Positions 18,051-25,767 of a stretch of DNA of 64,000 nt are shown here, piece by piece. The stretch is taken from positions 1 to 64,000 of the forward strand of contig CACJZT010000005.1 of NCBI GenBank assembly GCA_902598015.1, read 5' to 3'. Numbering within the stretch: position 1 is the first letter of the stretch; every line of letters starts with the position of its first letter. Both the position numbers and the translations under genes were made by a program. Origin of the DNA: an uncultured Pelagibacteraceae bacterium (GTDB lineage: Bacteria > Pseudomonadota > Alphaproteobacteria > Pelagibacterales > Pelagibacteraceae). Below the pieces are notes generated by a model. The model saw only the letters and a program-made list of their open reading frames with translations, did no database searches and was not told where the DNA came from.

Positions 18051-19274
18051 TTATTTTTCAACCCAAGATTTTAATTTATTTACTCCTTCAACAACCTTTG
18101 GGGCATACAATTTTATTAACTCATCATTAATATCTGTTTTTTCATCAATATTTTTCATGAATGTATCTCCATCAAAGTCTGTAAAACTTAAACGAACTAT
18201 CATCCTTTTTTGATCAAATCCAAAATCACTTCCTGGAAGTAAAGCAATATTTAAATTAGTTAAAATTTCATCACATAAAATGGAAGAACTATCAAATTTT
18301 TTGTTCAAAAATTCTGGCAATAAATAAAAGCCTCCCATTGGTTTGTTCATAATAATATTATTAGATGATAAATTTCTATATACGTATTCTCCAACAGCTT
18401 TAAGAATTTTTTTTGATTTTAAAATATATTCATCATGATTAGAATTAAATGCAGATATTGCAGCAAACTGGATTGGTGAACTTACTGCAGAAAATGTTTC
18501 ACTTGCTAAAACTTTCATAGATTTAAGTAATTCAATTTTTTTCTTTGGTATTATAAAGTACCCAAGTCTCCATCCTCCAGCACCACACCACTTACTAAGT
18601 CCGTTACTTATTATGACATCATCAGGGCAGTGTTCGAAAATAGAATTATAATTTTTATCAAATATTAATTCAGAATAAATTTCATCTGATAAAACTAAAA
18701 CATTATATTTTTTTATTACTAAAGAAATTTCTTTTAAATTTTTGCATACTTGTCCTGATGGGTTATTTGGAGAATTAAGAAATAAAAGATATTTTTTATC
18801 TGCCCCTTTTGAGATAATTTTTTCTATTTCTTGAGCTTTCGGAAACCAATTGTTTTCAGCAGATGTTTGAATCCAATGATAATTATTTTTAGCTATAATT
18901 GATTGTGGTTTATAAGATACCCAACTTGGAGCTGGTAACAAAACTTCACCTTCAAATGCTAAATGCATCAAGAACATTAATTCTTTGGTTCCAGGACCTA
19001 CAATGACCTGATCTGATTTAAAATTGTAATTTTTCTTTTTTGACTCATATTTTGCGATGGAGTCTCTTAGTTTATCTAATCCTTGGATAGGTAAATAACT
19101 TTTCTGATGAGCATTTTTTTTTAATTCTTCAACAATAGTAATTGGAACTGGGAATGGTGATTGTCCAAATCCAAACTTAATAATATTTTTTCCTTCATTT
19201 TCAATAACTTTTGATTTTTCATTTATTTTTAGTGTTGCTGATAAATTAAGGCTTTTAATAGTATCTTTGATCAT
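18051..19274 (-). CDS. class I/II pyridoxal-phosphate aminotransferase
   Basis: 407-residue fold-type I aminotransferase resembling aspartate/aromatic aminotransferases. The PLP-binding lysine is in SNGLSKWCGAGGWRLGYF, where the following Arg and GG are family-typical. The NSPNNPSGQ motif and the SDEIYSEL Asp/Tyr that contact PLP are present. The substrate is not certain. Its ATG overlaps the stop of acetoacetyl-CoA synthetase (TAATG), so the two form an operon. The link might be amino-acid breakdown feeding acetoacetate, which is inference. Confidence 0.88.
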   Translation of the reverse strand: MIKDTIKSLNLSATLKINEKSKVIENEGKNIIKFGFGQSPFPVPITIVEELKKNAHQKSYLPIQGLDKLRDSIAKYESKKKNYNFKSDQVIVGPGTKELMFLMHLAFEGEVLLPAPSWVSYKPQSIIAKNNYHWIQTSAENNWFPKAQEIEKIISKGADKKYLLFLNSPNNPSGQVCKNLKEISLVIKKYNVLVLSDEIYSELIFDKNYNSIFEHCPDDVIISNGLSKWCGAGGWRLGYFIIPKKKIELLKSMKVLASETFSAVSSPIQFAAISAFNSNHDEYILKSKKILKAVGEYVYRNLSSNNIIMNKPMGGFYLLPEFLNKKFDSSSILCDEILTNLNIALLPGSDFGFDQKRMIVRLSFTDFDGDTFMKNIDEKTDINDELIKLYAPKVVEGVNKLKSWVEK

Positions 19275-21229
19275 TACGATTTTAACTCAATAAGATTTTT
19301 ATATTCATTTAAAGCAGATGGATTAGATAATGCTTCGATATTATTTATTTTGTTGCCATCTATTACATTTTTAACAGCTACTTCTACAATTTTACCATTT
19401 TTAGTTCTTGGAATATCATTTACCGTAATTATTTTAGCAGGTACATGCCTAGGAGAAGCCTCATATCTAATTGTTCTTTTTATTTTCGAAATTAATTTTT
19501 CATCTAATTTATTATTTTTTGACAAAATTAAGAAAAGTATTATTCTTACATCGTTATCCCAAGATTGACCTACTACTATAGACTCTTTTATTTCTTTAAA
19601 TTTTTCTACAACAGAATAAATTTCAGCTGTACCAAGTCGTACACCGCCTGGGTTTAATGTTGCATCTGATCTTCCATAAATAATATAAGACCCATTATTT
19701 TTTCTCTCAGCATAATCTCCATGATGCCAAATATTTTTAAATTTTGAAAAATAAGCTTTTTTATATTTAACTTTTCTAGGATCATTCCAAAATTTTAAAG
19801 GCATCGATGGAAATGGGTTTCTACACACTAATTCTCCTTTTTTATTTAAAATTGATTTTCCTTTTTCAGAAAATACTGCTGTATCCATTCCAAGACCATT
19901 GTTTTGTATTTCACCACTATTCACGCTGGAGTAAATGTTTCCATTTACAAAACAAGACACAATATCTGTTCCTCCAGAAATAGATGCTAAATGAACATTT
20001 TTTTTTATATTTTTATAAACAAATTCAAAACCATCTTTGGAAAGTGGAGATCCTGTAGAACAAATCGTTTTTAAAGACTTGAGTTTAATTTTTTCTTTTA
20101 GATTAACTTTCTGTTTAATAAGTTGATCAATGTATTTTGCACTTATACCAAATAGAGTAACTTTCTCTTTATTTGCAATTTTTAACAATAAATCTGGAGA
20201 TTTATGCATAGGAAAACCATCAAATAATAATATTGATGCTTTAGATGCTAAGGCTGTAACAAGCCAGTTCCACATCATCCATCCACAAGTTGTAAAGTAA
20301 AATATATTATCATTTGGTTTTATATTGCAATGTAATTGATGTTCTTTCAAATGTTGTAATAAAACTCCACCAGATCTATGGCAAATACACTTTGGTTTAC
20401 CTGTTGTGCCACTTGAGTATAAAATTGCTAATTCATGGTCAAAATCAAATTTTTTTAATTTAGTTCTGCTTATTTCAAGTTTTTTAATCTCATTAAAATA
20501 ATAAATTTTTATATTTTTAATTTTTTTTAATTTTCTTAATTTTTTTCCAGGATAATTTAAAATTAATACTGATTTTATACTTTTTATTTTTTTTAATATT
20601 TTAGGCAATCTCTCAATAATATTTATTTCCTTCCCATTATAATAATATTTGTCAGTAATAATTAATAGTTTAGGTTTAATTTGAGAAAAGCGCTCTATAA
20701 CTCCAGGCACACCAAAATCAGGTGAGCACGAGCTCCAGATTGATCCTATAGCACTAGCACTTAAGAAACACTCAACTGTTTCTATTTGATTTGGAGTGTA
20801 TGCCGCTATCCTATCCTTTTCAGCAATATTAATTTTTTTATAAAATGTAATTACTTTTTTTACGTCAATGTTAAGTTCTTTCCAGGACTTTTGTTCTCTA
20901 TAACCATTTTCACTAACAAATGTTATAGCTTTTTGATTAGAATTTTTAACTAAAAGATTTTCTGTAAAATTTAATTTTGAATTAACAAAAAACTTACTAT
21001 TAATAAGATCTTTGGTTAGTTTGAATTTGTTAGTTTTAATTCCTATTACTTCAAAATATTTCCAAATGGAATTCCAAAAATCTTTAGGATTTTTTACACT
21101 CCATTTTAACAACTTTTTATAATTTCTTGAAAAATTATAATTATAATATTTTGAAATAAATTTCTCATATGCAAATAAATTAGAATTTTTTATATCTGCT
21201 TTAGACGGTTCCCAAAGTTTTTTTGGCAT
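19274..21229 (-). CDS. acetoacetyl-CoA synthetase (acetoacetate--CoA ligase)
   Basis: 651-residue ANL-superfamily ligase that activates acetoacetate with ATP and CoA. The N-terminal LWEPSKADIKNSNLFAYEKF is characteristic of the acetoacetate ligase branch. AMP-binding motif YSSGTTGKPKCICH, the WMMWNWL segment, and the C-terminal SDATLNPGGVRLGTAEIY and PRTKNGKIVEVAVK (acyl-adenylate lysine) are all present. Family length. It is first in the two-gene operon with the aminotransferase. Closely related acetyl/propionyl ligases are less likely given the N terminus. Confidence 0.9.
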   Translation of the reverse strand: MPKKLWEPSKADIKNSNLFAYEKFISKYYNYNFSRNYKKLLKWSVKNPKDFWNSIWKYFEVIGIKTNKFKLTKDLINSKFFVNSKLNFTENLLVKNSNQKAITFVSENGYREQKSWKELNIDVKKVITFYKKINIAEKDRIAAYTPNQIETVECFLSASAIGSIWSSCSPDFGVPGVIERFSQIKPKLLIITDKYYYNGKEINIIERLPKILKKIKSIKSVLILNYPGKKLRKLKKIKNIKIYYFNEIKKLEISRTKLKKFDFDHELAILYSSGTTGKPKCICHRSGGVLLQHLKEHQLHCNIKPNDNIFYFTTCGWMMWNWLVTALASKASILLFDGFPMHKSPDLLLKIANKEKVTLFGISAKYIDQLIKQKVNLKEKIKLKSLKTICSTGSPLSKDGFEFVYKNIKKNVHLASISGGTDIVSCFVNGNIYSSVNSGEIQNNGLGMDTAVFSEKGKSILNKKGELVCRNPFPSMPLKFWNDPRKVKYKKAYFSKFKNIWHHGDYAERKNNGSYIIYGRSDATLNPGGVRLGTAEIYSVVEKFKEIKESIVVGQSWDNDVRIILFLILSKNNKLDEKLISKIKRTIRYEASPRHVPAKIITVNDIPRTKNGKIVEVAVKNVIDGNKINNIEALSNPSALNEYKNLIELKS

Positions 21230-21312
21230 TAAATATTTATATTTATATTGTAGAATTTATGCTAACCTTAGATGATATAAATTGAAAATGAGAACTTTTT
21301 CCTATCTGATTC

Positions 21313-21334
21313 GGACTAGTTTTAGTCCTTTTTT
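21313..21334 (+). terminator. hairpin with U6 tract in the leader upstream of the helicase gene
   Basis: GGACTA (21313-21318) pairs with TAGTCC (21323-21328) around a 4 nt loop, followed by six T. It has the form of a plus-strand intrinsic terminator, yet no plus-strand gene precedes it. A 23-codon ORF beginning ATG at 21288 runs through the hairpin. It could be a leader attenuator or the end of a short RNA. Confidence 0.5.
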
Positions 21335-21360
21335 GTTCTTTTTGAGTAACAAAATATAGT
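21333..21360 (+). promoter_or_regulatory. possible promoter of the helicase operon
   Basis: TTGTTC (21333-21338), a 16 bp spacer and TATAGT (21355-21360) lie 31 bp before the helicase ATG, downstream of the leader hairpin. It is a fair sigma70-type match but untested; in DNA this AT-rich such matches also arise by chance. Confidence 0.4.
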
Positions 21361-21391
21361 AGGCTTAAAAAAGACCATACTAAAAGTTGAT

Positions 21392-23872
21392 ATGTCAAAA
21401 AATAAGATCACCGCAGTTCTTGGACCTACAAATACTGGTAAAACTTTTTTAGCTATTGAAACCATGCTTTCATTCGATTCAGGAATGATAGGTTTTCCTC
21501 TTAGACTTTTGGCAAGAGAAGTATATGACAAGATTATACAAAAGGTAGATGTATCTCAAGTTGCTCTTATTACTGGTGAAGAGAAAATTATACCAATTAA
21601 TGCAAAGTATTTTTTGTGCACAGTAGAATCAATGCCTGTAGATAAAGTTTTAGATTTTGTGGGTATAGATGAAATTCAAATGTGTTCAGATCATGAACGA
21701 GGTCATATTTTTACAGATAGATTGTTAAATCTAAGAGGCGAAAAATTAACAATGCTAATGGGTTCCCATACTATAAAAAGCATTATTCAAAAACTTGATG
21801 ATGATATTGAGTTTATGAACAAAAAAAGATTATCAAAACTCTCATTTGGTGGGCACAAAAAAATTTCAAGAATTGAGAGAAAAAGTGCTGTAATTGCTTT
21901 TTCTACAGAAGAGGTATATGCAATTGCAGAACTCATAAGAAGACAGAAAGGCGGAGCGGCAATTGTTATGGGATCTCTCAGTCCTAAAACAAGAAATGCT
22001 CAAGTAAGTTTATATCAATCAGGAGATGTTGATTATCTTGTTGCTACTGATGCTATTGGAATGGGAATAAACATGGATCTGGATAATGTTTATTTCTCAA
22101 ATATAAAAAAATTTGATGGAAAAAAAATTAGAAGATTAAAAATCTCCGAAATCGGGCAAATTTCAGGAAGAGCAGGTCGATATCTAAATGATGGAAGTTT
22201 TGGTATTACTGGAAATTGCGATGAAATTAATCCAGAAGAAATAGAGTTTTTAGAAAATCATAATTTCCCAGAAATACAAAATATATTCTGGAGAAATTCT
22301 AATCTAAATTTTAAAAATAAAGAAACTCTATTAAAATCATTAGACGAAAAACCCAATAAAGATTGGTTGAGAAGAGTAGGAGAATGTGAAGATGAGAAAG
22401 TTTTAAAATATTTTTTAAAAGAAAATAACAACAATATAGAAAATAATTCAAATGTTTTGAAAATTCTCTGGGAATGTTGTCAAATACCTGATTTTGTCAA
22501 AAAAACTTATGGTCACCACTTGGGTGTTGTGGATAAAGTATTTAATTTTTTGATAGGTGAGGAAAGAAAAATACCTAACTATTATATGAAAAAACAACTT
22601 TCTATGCTTGATAAACTGGATGGAAATGTAGACTCAATTTCGAATCGAATATCGAATGTCAGAACTTGGTCATATGTTGCAAACAAATCTAATTGGGTTG
22701 AAAATCAAGATTATTGGGTCGAACGAACTAATAAATTAGAGGATAAATTATCGGATAGACTTCATGATGAATTAACAAAAACTTTTATAGATAAAAGAGC
22801 TAGCGTGTTGGCTAAAGGATTAAAACAAGATATTGAGCTAAAAACTGAAATTCTTGAGGAAGAAAAGGTATTAATCAATGATCAATATATCGGTAATTTA
22901 AAAGGATTAAAATTGCAATTAGATTTAAAAGTAGATGCTTTAGATGCAGATATTAAATCATTAAAGAAAGCTGCAAGGCAAAATGTAGGTCCGGAAATAA
23001 TCAATAGAATACAACAAATAATCGATACTGGACTTATAGAATTGAAAGATGACTTTAAAATATATTGGAGAAATGATCCAATAGCAAAACTGACAGCTGG
23101 ATCTGACTATCTTAATCCAAAAATTGATTTGATCATAGATGAAATGATAGAGAATAATGATAGAAACAATTTAAACGACTACCTGAATAAATGGATAATT
23201 AAAAAAATTGAAACTGAGCTTAATAGTTTGATTGAGTTGAAAAATATTAAAGAAGATAATCCTGAACTTAGAGCTTTAGCTTATAGACTTTATGAAAATA
23301 ATGGTGTTATAAAAAGATCAAACATTTCTGAATATCTAAAAAAAATAAATCAAAATGATAGGAAAAAATTAAGAAAACTCGGTGTTAAGTTTGGAAGATA
23401 TCATGTCTTTTTATTTAAGTTATTCAAACCAAGTTCAGTTTCCTTAAGAATATTACTATGGAAATGTTATAATAATAATTTTTTGAAACTATCACCACCA
23501 ACATTTGGATTAAATTTTTTGAATGACATGAAATCTGCAAATAAAGATTTTATGTTACTTTGCGGTTTTGAGAAATTTGACGACATTTATGTTCGTATAG
23601 ATATACTTGAGCGATTGTTTTTGTTGATATTTAATTCAGAAAAAGATCATAAGAAAGAGGTTAAAGTTGTGCCCGAGATGTTAAACTTGCTTGGATGTTC
23701 TAAAGAAAATTTTAAGAAGCTTCTAAAAAAAATGGATTACAAAATTTATGAGAAAGAAAAGGAGTATTTTATAAAGTATCTTCCAGCAAAAAAGAAAATT
23801 TCTAAGAGGCAAGACAAAAAAGACTATTCTAATAATCCATTTAGTGTATTAAATCAATTAAACTTAAAATAA
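21392..23872 (+). CDS. SUV3-like superfamily II RNA helicase
   Basis: 826-residue ATP-dependent RNA helicase related to mitochondrial SUV3, widely present in alphaproteobacteria. Motif I GPTNTGKT (residues ~11-18), motif II DEIQ, the PLRLLAREVY segment and motif VI QISGRAGRY are intact. The C-terminal half is lysine/asparagine-rich and lacks motifs I can name. It probably unwinds RNA in decay or surveillance. It overlaps the next ORF by 1 bp (TAATG) and starts a run helicase-TerB-ferredoxin-CarD, an order seen in modified form in other alphaproteobacteria. Confidence 0.9.
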   Translation: MSKNKITAVLGPTNTGKTFLAIETMLSFDSGMIGFPLRLLAREVYDKIIQKVDVSQVALITGEEKIIPINAKYFLCTVESMPVDKVLDFVGIDEIQMCSDHERGHIFTDRLLNLRGEKLTMLMGSHTIKSIIQKLDDDIEFMNKKRLSKLSFGGHKKISRIERKSAVIAFSTEEVYAIAELIRRQKGGAAIVMGSLSPKTRNAQVSLYQSGDVDYLVATDAIGMGINMDLDNVYFSNIKKFDGKKIRRLKISEIGQISGRAGRYLNDGSFGITGNCDEINPEEIEFLENHNFPEIQNIFWRNSNLNFKNKETLLKSLDEKPNKDWLRRVGECEDEKVLKYFLKENNNNIENNSNVLKILWECCQIPDFVKKTYGHHLGVVDKVFNFLIGEERKIPNYYMKKQLSMLDKLDGNVDSISNRISNVRTWSYVANKSNWVENQDYWVERTNKLEDKLSDRLHDELTKTFIDKRASVLAKGLKQDIELKTEILEEEKVLINDQYIGNLKGLKLQLDLKVDALDADIKSLKKAARQNVGPEIINRIQQIIDTGLIELKDDFKIYWRNDPIAKLTAGSDYLNPKIDLIIDEMIENNDRNNLNDYLNKWIIKKIETELNSLIELKNIKEDNPELRALAYRLYENNGVIKRSNISEYLKKINQNDRKKLRKLGVKFGRYHVFLFKLFKPSSVSLRILLWKCYNNNFLKLSPPTFGLNFLNDMKSANKDFMLLCGFEKFDDIYVRIDILERLFLLIFNSEKDHKKEVKVVPEMLNLLGCSKENFKKLLKKMDYKIYEKEKEYFIKYLPAKKKISKRQDKKDYSNNPFSVLNQLNLK

Positions 23873-24297
23873 TGTTTAACTTGTTTACAAAAGAAAAAGA
23901 AGCTGAGAATGATGAAAATCATTTATCTTTAATCAGTATTGCTGCTCTTTTAATTCACTCCGCAAAAATTGATCAAAACTTCACAGAAAAAGAAAAAAAT
24001 ATAATAAAAAATGCTTTAATAGAAATGGGGGCTGTTGAAGATAGTTTGGATGAAATAATAAAGGAAGCAGAAACAAAAGAGAAGGATGCAAATCAAATCC
24101 TTGAATTTACTAGAGAAGTAAAAAATAAAAGTTTTGAGGAAAAAAAGATAGTTATAGAGGCTTTATGGACCATTATTTATTCAGATGAGCAAGCAGATAT
24201 GTATGAAACAAATTTAATGAGAAGATTGTCAGGTTTATTATATCTTGATCCAAAAGTAGTTGGGGATATCAAAGTGAAAGTTAGATCTAAACAATGA
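23872..24297 (+). CDS. TerB-like helical protein
   Basis: 141-residue, all-helical acidic protein of the TerB (tellurite-resistance B/DjlA N-terminal) superfamily. The pattern is [23 protein letters not shown] near residue 21, and a second half with [23 protein letters not shown], where the acidic residues may bind metal. TerB-like domains are usually accessory; the true role is unknown. It overlaps the helicase stop by 1 bp and the ferredoxin start by 4 bp, so it is co-translated with both. Confidence 0.8.
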   Translation: MFNLFTKEKEAENDENHLSLISIAALLIHSAKIDQNFTEKEKNIIKNALIEMGAVEDSLDEIIKEAETKEKDANQILEFTREVKNKSFEEKKIVIEALWTIIYSDEQADMYETNLMRRLSGLLYLDPKVVGDIKVKVRSKQ

Positions 24298-24620
24298 CAT
24301 ATTTAGTCAACGACAAATGTATAAAATGTAAACACACTACATGTGTAGATGTATGTCCTGTTGATTGCTTCTATGAGGGTAAAAATATGCTTGTAATTAA
24401 ACCGGATGAGTGTATAGATTGTGGCGTTTGCGAACCGGAGTGTCCTATTGATGCTATAATCGCAGACACTGAAGATGGAAGTGAAAGATGGTTAGAGCTT
24501 AATACAAAATATTCTGAACTATGGCCCAATATTACAGAAAAAAAAGAGCCTTTAACCAATCACGAAAAATATAAAGATGAAGAAAATAAGTTTGATAAAT
24601 ACTTTGAAGAAAACATTTAA
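24294..24620 (+). CDS. fdxA: 7Fe ferredoxin (FdxA type)
   Basis: 108-residue ferredoxin of the alphaproteobacterial FdxA family with one 3Fe-4S and one 4Fe-4S cluster. Cysteines C9, C12, C17, C21 and C25 appear in the first motif, and [12 protein letters not shown] is the second motif, with the family's C-terminal extension rich in Glu and Lys. It is a low-potential electron carrier in the cytoplasm; the partner is unknown. The CarD ORF starts inside its 3' end in another frame (44 bp overlap). Confidence 0.95.
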   Translation: MTYLVNDKCIKCKHTTCVDVCPVDCFYEGKNMLVIKPDECIDCGVCEPECPIDAIIADTEDGSERWLELNTKYSELWPNITEKKEPLTNHEKYKDEENKFDKYFEENI

Positions 24621-25440
24621 TAAAAAAAAAGTTAGTAAAAAAAAAAATACTAAATCCGATACTAAAAAAAAAACAAAAGCCATATCGAAAAAGAAAAACC
24701 TTAATATCACAAAAAAGCAAAAGAACATAAAAGTAAAAAAAAACTCAAATAAAGCATCACCTAAATTAAAATCTACAAAAATAGAGAAGAAGGAAACTTC
24801 AGAAACAAGTACAAATCTACTTCGAATACCAAAAAGTAACGAACAAAAGCCTGAGATAAAAAAAGTAAAAAAACAAGAAACTGAAAAAAAAGAATACAAG
24901 GTAAAAGACTATGTTGTTTACCCAAAACATGGTGTTGGCCAGATTACAGAATTTAAAAAAATGAATATTGGTGGGATTGATATAGAGACATATATTTTAA
25001 AATTTGAAAAAGATAAAGCAAGCGGAATGGTACCTGTAAATAAACAGTCACACCTTAGACCCCTAGCTACTATTAACCAAGTGAATAAATGTATTAGTAT
25101 ACTTAAAAGCAAACCTAAAATTAAGAGAAGTATGTGGAGTAGAAGAGCACAAGAATATGAAACAAAGATATCATCTGGTAAAATTTATGAGTTGGCAGAA
25201 GTTGTAAGAGACCTAAATAAAGGAGATGATTTAATGGTTGATCAGTCTTATAGTGAAAGACAATTATTTGAAAAAGCTTATGATAGAATATTAACTGAAT
25301 TTCAAATTATTCTAGGTTTAAGTTTAGAAGAAACTCAAAAAAAACTTGATAAAGCTTTAAAGAGAAATTTAGAAAAACAAGTTCAAAAGATTGAAACCAA
25401 GCCACCAGAACAAGAGATTTCAGAGGAAATAGCCAAATAA
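24577..25440 (+). CDS. carD: CarD/CdnL-family transcription regulator with long lysine-rich head
   Basis: 287 aa. The C-terminal ~180 residues (from [16 protein letters not shown], about 105) are a CarD domain: an RNA-polymerase-interacting Tudor-like part, then a helical DNA-binding part. CarD proteins bind the RNAP beta subunit and stabilise open promoter complexes. The first ~100 residues are a low-complexity Lys/Ser/Thr/Asn tail with hardly any hydrophobic residue, absent from compact CarD proteins. The start is uncertain: ATG 24577 overlaps fdxA by 44 bp and no clear Shine-Dalgarno is visible; TTG codons at 24592 and 24604 are alternatives. The tail is coded by many poly-A tracts prone to slippage. 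Confidence 0.9.
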   Translation: MKKISLINTLKKTFNKKKVSKKKNTKSDTKKKTKAISKKKNLNITKKQKNIKVKKNSNKASPKLKSTKIEKKETSETSTNLLRIPKSNEQKPEIKKVKKQETEKKEYKVKDYVVYPKHGVGQITEFKKMNIGGIDIETYILKFEKDKASGMVPVNKQSHLRPLATINQVNKCISILKSKPKIKRSMWSRRAQEYETKISSGKIYELAEVVRDLNKGDDLMVDQSYSERQLFEKAYDRILTEFQIILGLSLEETQKKLDKALKRNLEKQVQKIETKPPEQEISEEIAK

Positions 25441-25478
25441 AAAAAAACGCTTCCCACGCAAGCGCCATGAGAAGCGTT
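25439..25478 (-). terminator. intrinsic terminator of the 27-residue basic protein gene
   Basis: AACGCTTC (25446-25453) pairs with GAAGCGTT (25471-25478) around a 17 nt loop that can fold further. In the minus direction it is followed by a run of T (25445-25439) that reaches into the CarD stop codon. On the plus strand no T tract follows the stem, so it serves mainly the minus-strand gene. Confidence 0.8.
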
Positions 25479-25500
25479 ATTTAATAAAAAGAATACTAAA

Positions 25501-25584
25501 TTACTTTCTTCTTCTTTTCTTAGCTTTTTTCTTAGCTTTTTTCTTAGTTTTCTTTTTAGCAGCTTTTTTTCTTCTTTTAGCCAT
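25501..25584 (-). CDS. 27-residue, extremely Lys/Arg-rich protein
   Basis: Twenty-seven residues, of which 21 are Lys or Arg; the rest are Ala, one Thr and the initiator Met. It begins MAKRRKKAAKKK and ends AKKRRRK. No fold is expected; it resembles the tails of histone H1-like proteins and could bind DNA or RNA, or coat acidic surfaces. Support for a real gene is the full unit around it: a TTGACA/TACAAA promoter, a 5' stem-loop, a GGGAG Shine-Dalgarno 7 nt before the ATG, and a terminator 22 nt after the stop. It converges on carD, whose product also has a lysine-rich tail. Function unknown. Confidence 0.75.
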   Translation of the reverse strand: MAKRRKKAAKKKTKKKAKKKAKKRRRK

Positions 25585-25605
25585 CTTTAGCTCCCTTTTT
25601 TAATT

Positions 25606-25624
25606 ACGAATCTTTTTGATTCGT
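25606..25624 (-). promoter_or_regulatory. 5' stem-loop of the basic-protein mRNA
   Basis: ACGAATC and GATTCGT form a perfect 7 bp stem around a 5 nt loop. It sits within a few nucleotides of the predicted transcription start and just upstream of the Shine-Dalgarno. Stem-loops at mRNA 5' ends often protect against decay. Each arm also contains a GANTC site (CcrM-type methylation motif). Confidence 0.6.
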
Positions 25625-25635
25625 TTAATTACCTT

Positions 25636-25664
25636 TTTGTAATTTTTTTGAATAGTTATGTCAA
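25636..25664 (-). promoter_or_regulatory. promoter of the 27-residue basic protein gene
   Basis: On the minus strand, a perfect -35 TTGACA (25664-25659), 17 bp spacer and -10 TACAAA (25641-25636). Transcription would start near 25629, about 45 nt upstream of the ATG. Confidence 0.65.
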
Positions 25665-25767
25665 TTACATAATTTTTTGTAATTTTTATTTTTTGTTTAA
25701 AAAAAATAAAAAAATTAAAAATTAAAAAAGTTAAGTAAAATAGGGATTATTAAACAAATTTTTTCAA

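Noticed and set aside
24371-24899. Minus-strand hydrophobic ORFs antisense to fdxA and carD
   Set aside because: They are mirror images of the Lys-rich coding strand (poly-Phe); no independent signals.
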